Positions 1 to 8,160 of a stretch of DNA of 40,964 nucleotides are shown here, piece by piece; the stretch's first letter is position 1; every line of letters begins with the position of its first letter. The notes beneath the pieces are model-generated. The model had not been told where the DNA came from, ran no database searches, and saw only the letters and a list, made by a program, of their open reading frames with translations. A program made the translations under genes and the position numbers. This stretch comes from Desulfobacteraceae bacterium. GTDB lineage: Bacteria > Desulfobacterota > Desulfobacteria > Desulfobacterales > Desulfobacteraceae. The stretch spans positions 1-40,964 of the forward strand of contig JADGFI010000046.1 of the NCBI GenBank assembly GCA_016743945.1. The letters are read 5' to 3'.

Positions 1-1073
1 TCATAATATAATTCATTTTTGCGGATTTCCTTTACCTCTGATTTGTCAAATGGTGTTTGGGCACCCGTTTTAATCCGCTCCATTTTTCTAATTCGATTAA
101 TTCCATCAATAAATGTATGCCGATTTTGTTTATCTGAAATTATTTTTTTAAATTCATTATCTAACAATATGCTTGTGAGGCGAAAAAAAGTATCAATCTC
201 CCAAACACCATTTTCCCCGGAACTTTTCTGCACGACATAGTCAAATGTTTCCGGTGTCATATTTTTCAAAATTTCTTTAACATTCCCAATAGAACTATCG
301 ATCAAGCTGATAGAATCTGTTTTCAAATTTTCAACCACAGTAACTGTCAATGCATTCCTGATGCCCTCTGCAAAACCTGAGATCGGTGGATCCTGGGAAT
401 ATCTTTTTTTTGAGATAGTATAAAATCGTTTGAAATCTAAATTACGCTCAGCATGAATTATTTTCCGTTTCTCACCCTCTTCTTCAATAGAAAAAGTATG
501 TGAAAATAATCCACAATAAACTTTATCGGAATATTGTCCTGTTAAAATTTCTTTAGCAAGATCGATCCCATCCTCCTCATGTCCATCGCTATCATTGTTA
601 AAATTAATATCAAACAGACAGAGAATGTTTTCACTTTCCCCCAAATCCTCTAATAATTCTTTTTTTCGACTTTGCCACTGAGCCGGAGTAAAGGTCTGGA
701 TAATTCCTGGTAAATCTCTCTCGATTTCTAATGCAGGTATGGCATTATCAATTTCGTCAGAATTCCCTTCTGCTTGTTTGACTTTTACAAGGTATTCTTT
801 CTTTTTATCAGAGTCAGCCGCCTTCCAAATTTCATCAACGGCATTTTCAAAAACTGGTTGCGGAGATCCCCAATCTATGAAGTCAAGTCGTTCTTGGTTT
901 ATCTTCTCATGGTAAAAACTTTTAAGGACGCCTACAAAATGATCCTTTTCATTTTCTATATCAAATCTATCATCTATATATACAAAATGTTTAATGTTTA
1001 GTTGGTCAATAAATCCATGAATAGCATCCCTTGCGGTTTTAATAGCGTTCGTTCTTTCTTCCATCTTAGACAT
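1..1073 (-). CDS. Receiver-like protein of a methyltransferase/GHKL operon (partial, runs off left edge)
   Basis: An open minus-strand frame starts at the ATG at 1073 and stays open to the window edge, about 357 codons with no stop seen. It begins MSKMEERTNAIKTARDAI. Three segments look like a response-regulator receiver fold: an acidic strand end VYIDDRFD (about residues 30-37), a strand ending in Asp in CLFDINF (about 155-161) followed by DGIDLAKEI, and a later GLFSHT. A long insert between the acidic pair and the Asp strand makes it unlike an ordinary CheY domain. It lies 12 bp after the end of the GHKL ATPase gene, so it is the third gene of that operon. Receiver partners of GHKL kinases are well known. 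The link to phosphotransfer here is inference, and the C-terminal output domain is outside the window. Confidence 0.7.
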   Translation of the reverse strand, partial: MSKMEERTNAIKTARDAIHGFIDQLNIKHFVYIDDRFDIENEKDHFVGVLKSFYHEKINQERLDFIDWGSPQPVFENAVDEIWKAADSDKKKEYLVKVKQAEGNSDEIDNAIPALEIERDLPGIIQTFTPAQWQSRKKELLEDLGESENILCLFDINFNNDSDGHEEDGIDLAKEILTGQYSDKVYCGLFSHTFSIEEEGEKRKIIHAERNLDFKRFYTISKKRYSQDPPISGFAEGIRNALTVTVVENLKTDSISLIDSSIGNVKEILKNMTPETFDYVVQKSSGENGVWEIDTFFRLTSILLDNEFKKIISDKQNRHTFIDGINRIRKMERIKTGAQTPFDKSEVKEIRKNELYY

Positions 1074-1085
1074 CCTGAATAGAAA

Positions 1086-3557
1086 TTATTGAATGATATT
1101 TGAAAAGTTAATAGTGAATATATATTTCCGATCATATTTATTTCTTTTTGAATCAACACTTATTGTACAACCAACCGAGTCGATTAATTGGTGAACTATA
1201 AACAATCCTAACCCTCGCCCTTTGTCTAATGGCTTCATGGTTGCAAAGGGTTCAAAAAGAGAATTTTCAATCGATGGAGCAATACCATAACCATTGTCGG
1301 AAATATTAACCCATGGCTCATCAACTCGGATATTTATCTGCAGCTTTTCATCAGGCGTATTCTTTTTCTTATCTACCAACCAGTATTCCGAATTTAATAG
1401 TATATTATCAACAATTTGAGTGAGTTTACCCCTGTTGATTTTAATTTTAAATGTATTCTTTATTTCCAAATTCAACTCAATTCCCAGCTTTGAAAATTTA
1501 TTTTTATAATATTCTTTTTCTGTGCTGAAATACTCTGATGCATCTAATAATTCACTCTTTTCCCTTTGATATTTTAACGAGGGATCAACATGCTTTAGTT
1601 GAGTTCTTAATCCAGATATCGCGGAATTGATATATTCGATGAGTATGTATGCATCGTTTATCTTAAAGGAACCCTTCTGAAGTTTATTGGAAAACGAAGC
1701 CACTCTATCACTCAGGCTATCTGCAACATTGTTGAATTCATGACTTATTGATTCTGCAAGTAGACCGATTGCAGCCAAAGAAGAAAAATTATCAAGTTGT
1801 TCCTCTAAAATTTCTATTTTTGGCTTTAAAATACCAATCGTCTCTGATAGATGTCCTGACTCTTCAATAATTGGTGCAATTTCAAATAGCGTCTCGTCTA
1901 TTAAGTTGAGTTTACTAAAAATTTCCTTAACTCTTTCCGCTACCTTCCTTTCGATATCTGTTGCAAATAGAGGATCTTCTTCCACCTTTTTTAAATAGTA
2001 GCCAGTTTCTTTTTTTATATCCTCAACTTTTTGTTTTGCTTGAGTAAATTTCGTTTTTACATTTCTAACTGTTTGGGCCGTTTTATCTATGGAGCGAAAT
2101 GCCTGAGATACCGTTGTTATTTTGTTATTTTTAGTTACAATTTTACTGAGATATTCATTATATGACCGTCGCACAGTCTCAATAAATTTTGAGCATTCAT
2201 CACGAATTAGAAAGGATAATTTTAAGAAATTTTTTGAGTGTGGGTTTTCAATAAAACCATTTCTATCGGTTTTGTCTTTAAGTTTAGAATTTTCTCCTTC
2301 ATCAATTGCAAAGTAACCTATCGTATTTACGGGTCGTAATCTATAAAAGGACGTGGCATGGGTTTGCGCTTCTCCCAATTTTAGCCAATCAAAGCCCGCA
2401 TCGAAACCATAAGGTTGTACAGCAAAACCGTTTCGATAAATTTTAATCCCAGATTGAGTTTGCGCAAACTCTTTAAAATTGGAGAAGCTGTTAAAAACAT
2501 TGAAACTATTTTCTTCTGAGTATGCCGCCTCTTTATAAATAAATTCATTTATTTCACCAAAAAATTTTCCAGGGTTTGCCTTAAGCTTATTTGAAAACTC
2601 TAAATCAGGAATATCCAAGTCAAAATCTATTTCCTTTTTAAAGCCTAAAAAATATTTTTGATTTGAATCTTTAAAATCATGATATTCATTTGACTGGTTT
2701 GATAGGAAAAACCTTTTAAATTTCTTCCCTTTGTCCAATGCAATAAATTTGTGGTATTCCTCTTTTTTATTACCAATTAATTTTTCGGGTTTTATCTTCC
2801 CCTCAACAACCAATTTTTTTCTATCAAATCGAAATTCAAATGTACTTATGGCAAGGTCTCGTAATTTTTCATTCTCTTGGATTAAATCAATTTTCTTTGA
2901 ATTAATTGTTAAATAAATGTCAAAAGGTCTATTCTTTTGGTAGGGTGAGACCATCTTACTTAATAGCCCTTTAAACCGTTCTAAATTTTTCCCCTTCCAT
3001 ACATTTGGTTGTGTTAAATTTAATAGGACGATTTCAGTTCCATTATTTTCTTTCGACTGCTTTTCAGATACCTGAACTGGGATGTCACTCAATTTTTCCC
3101 TTTTTTCAAAATCTTTCCAATTAAAAGCGACATTTACCTTGTTGGTTGAACCTTCTTTAATTGATTTAATCTCACAAAAATCTGAAAGTCTTTGAGTACT
3201 AAGCCGTCCTAAACCCTTTTCCCCCAGAGGAGTTCTGCCTTTAGGAGTTTTTTCATTTCTTGATTTCATTGCCCGTTTTGAAGAATAAGAAATAATAAGC
3301 CACGATTTCAGTATGGTTTCTTTGCTCATACCAAATCCATCATCCTTGATGGTTATAAATCCACTATGGTTAGGATACTTTGTGGATTTCGGCCTATAGT
3401 TCCCTGTTGTATTAATTTCTATGCTAACCCAATTCGAATCAGCATCATATGAGTTTTTCACAAGCTCCATTAATGCAGTAATTTCATCTGGGACAAGTTC
3501 TTCTCCCAATTGTTTTACAACATGTGGATCTATATCAAATTGATATTTTGGGGTCAT
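1086..3557 (-). CDS. Double-GHKL ATPase: MORC/Hsp90-like N-terminal domain plus histidine-kinase-like C-terminal domain
   Basis: The protein has 823 residues. The N-terminal GHKL fold shows an N box ELVKNSYDAD (31-40), a G1 box DDGFGMS (72-78) and a G2-type loop LGEKGLGRLS (111-120), as in HATPase_c_3/MORC/Hsp90-like ATPases. A coiled-coil middle follows. The C-terminus resembles a histidine kinase core: SHEFNN with His near 606, an N box DNILLNSEYW (about 717-726), DNGYG (about 754) and GRGLGLF (about 780). No transmembrane segment is seen, so it is probably cytoplasmic. The gene starts 6 bp after the methyltransferase stop, with an AGAAG site inside the last codons of that gene. GHKL/MORC-type ATPases occur in restriction-modification and phage-defence operons. 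Two ATPase domains in one chain next to a methyltransferase and a receiver suggest a DNA-sensing or signalling defence module, which is inference. Confidence 0.8.
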   Translation of the reverse strand: MTPKYQFDIDPHVVKQLGEELVPDEITALMELVKNSYDADSNWVSIEINTTGNYRPKSTKYPNHSGFITIKDDGFGMSKETILKSWLIISYSSKRAMKSRNEKTPKGRTPLGEKGLGRLSTQRLSDFCEIKSIKEGSTNKVNVAFNWKDFEKREKLSDIPVQVSEKQSKENNGTEIVLLNLTQPNVWKGKNLERFKGLLSKMVSPYQKNRPFDIYLTINSKKIDLIQENEKLRDLAISTFEFRFDRKKLVVEGKIKPEKLIGNKKEEYHKFIALDKGKKFKRFFLSNQSNEYHDFKDSNQKYFLGFKKEIDFDLDIPDLEFSNKLKANPGKFFGEINEFIYKEAAYSEENSFNVFNSFSNFKEFAQTQSGIKIYRNGFAVQPYGFDAGFDWLKLGEAQTHATSFYRLRPVNTIGYFAIDEGENSKLKDKTDRNGFIENPHSKNFLKLSFLIRDECSKFIETVRRSYNEYLSKIVTKNNKITTVSQAFRSIDKTAQTVRNVKTKFTQAKQKVEDIKKETGYYLKKVEEDPLFATDIERKVAERVKEIFSKLNLIDETLFEIAPIIEESGHLSETIGILKPKIEILEEQLDNFSSLAAIGLLAESISHEFNNVADSLSDRVASFSNKLQKGSFKINDAYILIEYINSAISGLRTQLKHVDPSLKYQREKSELLDASEYFSTEKEYYKNKFSKLGIELNLEIKNTFKIKINRGKLTQIVDNILLNSEYWLVDKKKNTPDEKLQINIRVDEPWVNISDNGYGIAPSIENSLFEPFATMKPLDKGRGLGLFIVHQLIDSVGCTISVDSKRNKYDRKYIFTINFSNIIQ

Positions 3558-3563
3558 AATAGT

Positions 3564-4877
3564 TTATCTTCTAAAGATTAAAACATTCTCTCTTTTCATT
3601 GTGTTACTAATATTATTCCTGGATGGCATTCTTTTCCCTTGAATATCTCTCTTGAGGTCAACCATTAGTTTAATGCCATAAGCTTCTAAAATTTCTTTCA
3701 ATATTAGAGTATTGTACAGTTCTTTACCGCCACCATGTCGATTTCCAATGGTAAAAATCAAAAACGCATCCTCATTCAATGAATGAACAACATTTTTGAT
3801 GGATCTATCTAAATCATTGAAAAAATATAAAATTTTATTAATTTTTTTTTGCTTCTCTAAAGAGAATGAACAATAAAAATTTTTTAATTCTCTTGAAACG
3901 AAAAATAATCGTTCTTTTATATTTGATACGTCACGATAGGCGCGTCCGCCAAGACTTCTCCTATCAATTTCATGAGTTGTTTTGAGACAATCTTGACTAA
4001 CAGCAGAGTCTATGTCGTTTAGATTAATCCATTGCAAAGGTAAATATGAGTATTGTCCATATGTCACTGTTGTATTGTTATCCCCATATGGAGGCGACGT
4101 AAACAACAGATCAAATTTGGCTCGGCTTCTGATTTTTTTGGCTGAATCTCCCAATCGAAGAGTTACATTGTTTGTATATTTACCTTTTTTTAGCCATCCA
4201 CAATCGTCCAGTACAATTTTGTATTTGCTCAGATCTCTCATATTTCTATTTGAAATTTCAAGAAACAGTTTAATCGGAGAGATTTTTCTATATTCTATCT
4301 CTTCTTTAGATCTAATATGTAACTTAAATGTAGATGTTCTATCGTTGCTTGATAATCTTATAGTTTCGGCAAATGCTACCCACAAAAATTTTCTGAAATG
4401 CCTTTTTTTTTCAAGCGAAATACTTCGCTTGATTTTTGACAATTCGATTTGAACATCATGCTCGAACCATTTATCAATATTTGAAAAAGAAACCTCAATT
4501 TTACTTTTTGTATCTTGTTTAATTCTGTTATAAACTTCGCCTAATCGATATTCTGAATCTTGAAGATAAGGTCCAGTTTTCACTTGCCCAATTAAAAGTG
4601 ATAATGGATTAATGTCTTGCCCATACATATTAAATCCATACTTCATTGCTGTTACAAAAGAAGTTGCAGATCCCATATAAGGGTCAATTAACCAAGGATC
4701 GCTTGGTAAAAGATTAAGGATAGCTTTTAATATTGGTTCTTGAACAGATGGGACCATCATTGCAGGATATTGAAAAAGACTATGAGCGAAATCTCTTCTG
4801 TTATGATTGATACCGTTTAAAACATCACTATTGAAATTATTGAAGCAGTCTATTATTTCCTGAACAACTTGAGCCAT
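3564..4877 (-). CDS. DNA methyltransferase-like protein (amino-methyltransferase, N4-cytosine or N6-adenine type)
   Basis: The protein has 437 residues and starts at ATG 4877. Motif I-like LIDPYMGSATS lies at 63-73, an acidic motif II-like GQDIN at 86-90, and the catalytic motif IV FTSPPYGD at 259-266. The TSPPY form is common in N4-cytosine methyltransferases but also seen in N6-adenine enzymes. Motif I precedes motif IV with about 190 residues between them, leaving room for a target-recognition region. An N-terminal FQYPAMMVPSV segment resembles the xxPAKF-type motif of such enzymes. It is the first gene of the minus-strand operon, followed closely by the GHKL ATPase and the receiver-like gene. 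No restriction endonuclease is visible in the window, though one may lie to the left. The AT-rich composition contrasts with the core genes. Confidence 0.8.
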   Translation of the reverse strand: MAQVVQEIIDCFNNFNSDVLNGINHNRRDFAHSLFQYPAMMVPSVQEPILKAILNLLPSDPWLIDPYMGSATSFVTAMKYGFNMYGQDINPLSLLIGQVKTGPYLQDSEYRLGEVYNRIKQDTKSKIEVSFSNIDKWFEHDVQIELSKIKRSISLEKKRHFRKFLWVAFAETIRLSSNDRTSTFKLHIRSKEEIEYRKISPIKLFLEISNRNMRDLSKYKIVLDDCGWLKKGKYTNNVTLRLGDSAKKIRSRAKFDLLFTSPPYGDNNTTVTYGQYSYLPLQWINLNDIDSAVSQDCLKTTHEIDRRSLGGRAYRDVSNIKERLFFVSRELKNFYCSFSLEKQKKINKILYFFNDLDRSIKNVVHSLNEDAFLIFTIGNRHGGGKELYNTLILKEILEAYGIKLMVDLKRDIQGKRMPSRNNISNTMKRENVLIFRR

Positions 4878-5434
4878 TGAAAATATTTACCTTGAATCTA
4901 ACTTAATAATTCATTTAATAGAAATCCAAATTGAGTTCGTCATTGTTATATCTACAATATCAAGCTTTGGCAATTATAAAAACTACACGTCGTCGTCGTA
5001 TACACACCCATCATAAATATTAATTTGGTATACTACAATTAAACCTTGTTTGGGATAAATTAAGGCCTATGCCAAATAAAATCGAATCTCAGGAGAAAGG
5101 AGGTTTGTCTTACCGTGTATATTAAAATTTGTATAGGCAATCCCTTTCTATGTCTGGGAGGGAGGATTATTTTAAATCCAGGGGTGTTATGTAATGTGGC
5201 ACCCTTTTTATATGTGGTAAAAAAAGTGGTGGGCAGATCCATATTCAAACAAAAAAGGTTTTCAATGGATATCATCATAATCCCAGGAAAATAATTAAAC
5301 TGATAACACAGGAACTTTCAGGCAGTTTGCGTAAAAAAAATATTTGAGGGGCTATGATTTGGATATTATTGTTATTTGAGAATGCATTAAAAACAAAAAA
5401 TGTATTATATGTGTATTAAATTTCCCTTGAAAGC
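4878..5434. other. Gene-poor, AT-rich stretch between the methyltransferase operon and tRNA-Gln
   Basis: Apart from the putative operon promoter I see no supportable gene. A 72-codon minus-strand frame (5060-5278) has no ribosome site or recognisable motif. A short GTCGTCGTCGT run lies near 4989. The stretch could hold degraded island-end sequence next to the tRNA, but no direct copy of the tRNA 3' end is visible here. Confidence 0.4.
4945..4973 (-). promoter_or_regulatory. Putative sigma-70 promoter of the methyltransferase operon
   Basis: On the minus strand TTGCCA is followed after exactly 17 bases by TATAAC. The -10 ends 68 bp before the methyltransferase start. The match is by eye only. 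Confidence 0.4.
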
Positions 5435-5466
5435 AAAAAAGGCTTTCAACCAAAAAGCTGAAAACC
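5435..5466 (-). terminator. Intrinsic terminator of tRNA-Gln
   Basis: On the minus strand GGTTTTCA and TGAAAGCC form an 8-bp stem (one G-U pair) around a 10-nt loop, followed by TTTTTT. It begins 13 bases after the tRNA CCA end. A near copy lies at 29948-29979. Confidence 0.75.
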
Positions 5467-5479
5467 TGATGCTGTTAAG

Positions 5480-5553
5480 TGGCTGGGTGATAAGGATTCG
5501 AACCTTAATTGACGGAGTCAGAGTCCGTAGTCCTGCCGTTGGACGATCACCCA
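5480..5553 (-). tRNA. tRNA-Gln (anticodon CTG)
   Basis: The 74-nt minus-strand sequence folds as a tRNA. The acceptor stem is TGGGTGA/TCACCCA, with discriminator G and an encoded CCA at 5482-5480. The anticodon stem ACGGA/TCCGT encloses the loop CTCTGAC, giving anticodon CTG, and the T arm contains GGTTCGAATCC. A strong promoter and a terminator flank it. Its 3' half faces the AT-rich methyltransferase operon, the usual geometry for integration of islands into tRNA genes. Confidence 0.95.
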
Positions 5554-5571
5554 GCATATTTAACGTTTGGG

Positions 5572-5600
5572 TATATACATTAAACCTGAAAATGAGTCAA
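5572..5600 (-). promoter_or_regulatory. Promoter of tRNA-Gln
   Basis: On the minus strand TTGACT, a 17-base spacer and TATATA end 18 bases before the mature tRNA 5' end. The boxes and spacing are close to the sigma-70 consensus. Confidence 0.7.
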
Positions 5601-5704
5601 CAATTTTCTTGATTGAAAGTTTGGTAATTCTTGAGAAATATGATAGATTTTTCAATCAGAAACGGCGGGTGGATTTTAAACAATGCTTTATCGGGAGGTG
5701 GGGT

Positions 5705-5986
5705 ATGGCAGTCACTGTATTGATCAGAAGAAAAGTAACGTCCGACACCGGGGAGCTTCTTGAAAATATTTACCGGGAACTGGTTGCTCTGGCGGTGCAG
5801 CAAAAAGGATACCTGAGTGCTGAATCCATGAGGCGGGTGGATGTTCCGGATGAACATCTGGTGATTTCCAAATGGGAGCATATTGACGATTGGGCAAAAT
5901 GGCTGATAAGTGAATCCCGGATGGAATTTCAGGAACGGATTGATGCCCTGATAAATTCAAAAACAAGATTTGAAATATATGAGTAG
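5705..5986 (+). CDS. Antibiotic biosynthesis monooxygenase (ABM) domain protein
   Basis: This small protein of 93 residues starts at the ATG at 5705, preceded by a good GGGAGGTGG site. An in-frame extension back to 5567 has no such site. The sequence has the pattern of the dimeric ferredoxin-like ABM fold: an N-terminal strand MAVTVLIRRKV, a helix with LLENIYRELVALAVQQKGYLSAE, then HLVISKWEHIDDWAKWLIS and a final helix before TRFEIYE. Members of this fold include small quinone or heme-degrading oxygenases and many proteins of unknown role, so the substrate cannot be given. It is followed after 7 bp by the larE relic, and the two are probably co-transcribed. Confidence 0.75.
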   Translation: MAVTVLIRRKVTSDTGELLENIYRELVALAVQQKGYLSAESMRRVDVPDEHLVISKWEHIDDWAKWLISESRMEFQERIDALINSKTRFEIYE

Positions 5987-5993
5987 CAAATAA

Positions 5994-6311
5994 ATGGAAA
6001 CATCATTGGTATGTAGTGAGAAAATTGAATTTCTAACCAAACAATTAAAAGGAATGGGAAAAATAGCCCTGGCATTTTCAGGCGGGTTGGATTCCGCCTT
6101 CCTCCTGGCATGTTCAAAGCAGATGGGGCATGGAAACTGGGACCTGCCGTCCCAGTCTTGTCTGGCGACTCGGATTCCCTATAACGACCTGATTACCCAG
6201 GAAAAACTTGATATGATAGGCCGGGGGCTGAAGAAAATCGGATTCGAATATGTCTCTTGTAACCTTGACGGTTATAAAACAGGGAATATAAATAAATTTA
6301 AACACGAATGA
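5994..6311 (+). pseudogene. LarE-like sulfur transferase relic with two in-frame internal deletions
   Basis: The frame codes 105 residues, whereas LarE (ATP-dependent sacrificial sulfur transferase for the nickel-pincer cofactor) has about 270. The N-terminal PP-loop AFSGGLDSAFLLA (27-39) is intact. The sequence then jumps near residue 46 to NWDLPSQSCLATRIPY (48-63), which in LarE lies more than 100 residues later. A second jump near residue 73 leads into a C-terminal block, GLKKIGFEYVSCNLDGYKTG (78-97), similar to the last part of LarE. The adenylation pocket middle and the region around the sacrificial Cys are mostly missing. Because both losses keep the frame, a short expressed protein is possible, but LarE activity is unlikely. 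It lies 7 bp after the ABM gene and 7 bp before the PPC gene. Confidence 0.7.
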
Positions 6312-6318
6312 GAGGCAA

Positions 6319-6762
6319 ATGAAATATTCAGAGGCAAAACCAGGACGGGTGTTTGTCCTTCGGCTTGAAGACGGGGATGTGGTCCATGAGACCATTGAAT
6401 CCTTTGCCAGGGAACAGGGGGTCATTGCGGCTTCCATGATTATTCTGGGCGGGGCAGATGCCAGCAGCACCCTTATAACCGGGCCGAAACAGGGCCGGGT
6501 GCCGCTCATTGTTCCGAAAACCCAGGTGCTGGACAATGTCCATGAAGTGACCGGTACCGGTACGTTGTTCCCTGACGAAAGCGGAACACCGGTACTTCAT
6601 ATGCACATGGCATGCGGTCGGGGAGTGTCAACCATTACGGGGTGTGTCCGCAATGGGGTGCGGGTGTGGCATGTAATGGAGGTCATCTTGTATGAGCTTT
6701 TAGATTCAACCGGGAAGAGGAAAAAAGATACGACAACGGGATTTGATCTGCTGGTTCCATGA
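6319..6762 (+). CDS. PPC (DUF296) domain protein
   Basis: The protein has 147 residues, a normal length for stand-alone bacterial PPC/DUF296 proteins. Recognisable parts are the N-terminal FVLRLEDGDVVHETIESFAREQGV, the central GGADASSTLITGP, and the conserved HMHMACGRG (about 94-102) typical of the trimeric PPC fold. The start ATG 6319 has a GAGAGGC site 4-10 bp before it. In plants the fold is linked to AT-hooks, but no AT-hook is seen here, so DNA binding is not shown. It is the third gene of the small plus-strand run and converges on ndk. Confidence 0.8.
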   Translation: MKYSEAKPGRVFVLRLEDGDVVHETIESFAREQGVIAASMIILGGADASSTLITGPKQGRVPLIVPKTQVLDNVHEVTGTGTLFPDESGTPVLHMHMACGRGVSTITGCVRNGVRVWHVMEVILYELLDSTGKRKKDTTTGFDLLVP

Positions 6763-6787
6763 GAAGATAGGGCGGGGTAAAACTTCA

Positions 6788-6836
6788 CCTCTGAAGAACA
6801 TGAAGGGATTGTTGTTTTCTCCATGTCCTTCAGGGG
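6788..6836. terminator. Inverted repeat between convergent PPC gene and ndk
   Basis: CCTCTGAAGAACATG (6788-6802) pairs with CATGTCCTTCAGGGG (6822-6836), 13 of 15 positions Watson-Crick plus a G-U pair, with a 19-nt loop. There is no clear T-run, so it may be a Rho-aided or bidirectional end, or an mRNA stabiliser. Confidence 0.4.
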
Positions 6837-6870
6837 CGGTTGGTCGGTCAGCTTGGCGCCGGAACTTGGC

Positions 6871-7290
6871 TTATCGGTTCTGAATTTCAAGGCCGTTGAA
6901 AAAGTAACCGATTTCAAATGCAGCTGTTTCAGGGGCATCAGACCCATGAACCACATTTTTTTCAATATCTGTTGCAAAATCTTTCCGAATGGTGCCTTCG
7001 TCGGCATCTTTAAAATTGGTGGCACCCATGAGTTTCCTATTTCGTGCGATAACGTCATCCCCTTCCAGGATCATGACAACAATGGGACCTGAAGTCATGA
7101 AATCGGTGAGGCTGTTAAAAAAAGGCCGTTCCTTGTGAACCGCGTAAAAACCCTGGGCCTGGGGTTTGGACAATTGGATCATTTTCATTGCGGCGATTTT
7201 AATACCTTCGGTTTCAAACCGTTTGATCACTTCACCGATAACGTTTTTTTTAACCCCATCGGGTTTGATAATTGAGAGTGTTCTTTCCAT
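6871..7290 (-). CDS. ndk: Nucleoside diphosphate kinase
   Basis: This 139-residue protein has the full family length. It transfers the gamma phosphate of ATP to nucleoside diphosphates through a phospho-His. The N-terminus ERTLSIIKPDGVKKNVIG holds the conserved KPDGV, and the active-site His is H115 in NVVHGSDA. The start at 7290 has a GAGGGAA site 5-11 bp upstream. It is monocistronic on the minus strand, divergent from coaE and convergent with the PPC gene. Nothing unusual is seen in the enzyme. Confidence 0.97.
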   Translation of the reverse strand: MERTLSIIKPDGVKKNVIGEVIKRFETEGIKIAAMKMIQLSKPQAQGFYAVHKERPFFNSLTDFMTSGPIVVMILEGDDVIARNRKLMGATNFKDADEGTIRKDFATDIEKNVVHGSDAPETAAFEIGYFFNGLEIQNR

Positions 7291-7341
7291 GTTTATTCCC
7301 TCTTATTTGTTATTGAAATATTTTTTTAAAAACGGGCTTGA

Positions 7342-7371
7342 AAAATAGCATAACACCATATTATAAGTCAA
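7342..7371 (-). promoter_or_regulatory. Putative ndk promoter
   Basis: On the minus strand TTGACT is followed after 18 bases by TATTTT. The -10 lies about 50 bp upstream of the ndk start. Confidence 0.45.
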
Positions 7372-7424
7372 TCTTTATGCGAGGGTCTGCAAGAGAAGTC
7401 AATAGAGGTGAACCGAATAAGGGA

Positions 7425-8060
7425 ATGGGGTGTGTAAAGGTGAAAATTCTGAAAATTGGGGTGACAGGATCGGCTGGCTCCGGTAAAAGTCTGGTCTGCC
7501 AGGGGCTTAAAACCCTTGGCCTTGTGACCTTTGACTGTGACCTTATTGCCCGGCAGATAGTTGAGCCCGGGCAAAAAGCCTATGAAGGGGTGGTGTCGTG
7601 TTTCGGACCGGATGTGGTCAAGCAAGACAAAACTCTTGACAGGGCAAGGCTGCGAAAGATTATGGTCAACCGTCCTGATTTGAGAAGGCAGTTGGAGGCC
7701 TTGCTTCATCCCCTTATTATTGCACAGATGCTGTTGCAGATCAAAACTGCTGTTTATGATAGAGAGCCTGCCTGTGCAGTGGAGGTTCCGCTATTGTTTG
7801 AGTTGGGAATGGCAGCTAAATTTGACGTGACGGTGGTGGTGGCGGCAACCCGGGAAGCTTTGGTGGCGCGTATTTCCACTAGGGATAAGGTGTCAGCGGA
7901 AAGTGCTATTAAAATTTTGGCGCTGCAGATGGCCCAGGAAAAAAAAATAAAGCAGGCCGATCATGTGATTGAAAATAATGGAAACCCTGGCAAACTCTTT
8001 GAATCTGTTGAAAAATTTTACACTAAAATTAAAAAAGAATTCTTGACAATAAAATCATAA
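7425..8060 (+). CDS. coaE: Dephospho-CoA kinase
   Basis: CoaE catalyses the last step of coenzyme A synthesis, phosphorylation of the 3' hydroxyl of dephospho-CoA. The P-loop TGSAGSGKS lies at 14-22. Family signatures include FDCDLIARQIVEPG, LHPLI, EVPLLFELGM, and the C-terminal segment with SAESAIKILALQMAQEKK and ADHVIEN. From ATG 7425 the protein has 211 residues. GTG 7440 is an equally possible start, because MKILKIGVTG-like N-termini are usual in the family. The longer frame back to 7338 is unlikely. The stop is followed by the rho leader, and the putative rho promoter overlaps the 3' end of this gene. Confidence 0.93.
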   Translation: MGCVKVKILKIGVTGSAGSGKSLVCQGLKTLGLVTFDCDLIARQIVEPGQKAYEGVVSCFGPDVVKQDKTLDRARLRKIMVNRPDLRRQLEALLHPLIIAQMLLQIKTAVYDREPACAVEVPLLFELGMAAKFDVTVVVAATREALVARISTRDKVSAESAIKILALQMAQEKKIKQADHVIENNGNPGKLFESVEKFYTKIKKEFLTIKS

Positions 8061-8071
8061 TATCTTAATTA
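8043..8071 (+). promoter_or_regulatory. Putative rho promoter
   Basis: TTGACA (8043-8048), a 17-base spacer and TAATTA (8066-8071) overlap the end of coaE. A TATAAT at 8083-8088 has no good -35. The 5' leader of rho would be about 160 nt. Confidence 0.5.
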
Positions 8072-8160
8072 TCAAAAAATACTATAATTGTTTCGATATG
8101 TCTGCCCATTTTCCACCAATCACAAAGGCTTCCAGATTATCAAAATCAAAAAGGTATCCC

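Noticed and set aside
4012..4452. 146-codon plus-strand frame
   Set aside because: Antisense to the methyltransferase, hydrophobic by complement effect only.
5060..5278. 72-codon minus-strand frame upstream of the methyltransferase
   Set aside because: No ribosome site, no motif, and it lies in AT-rich spacer beside the tRNA.
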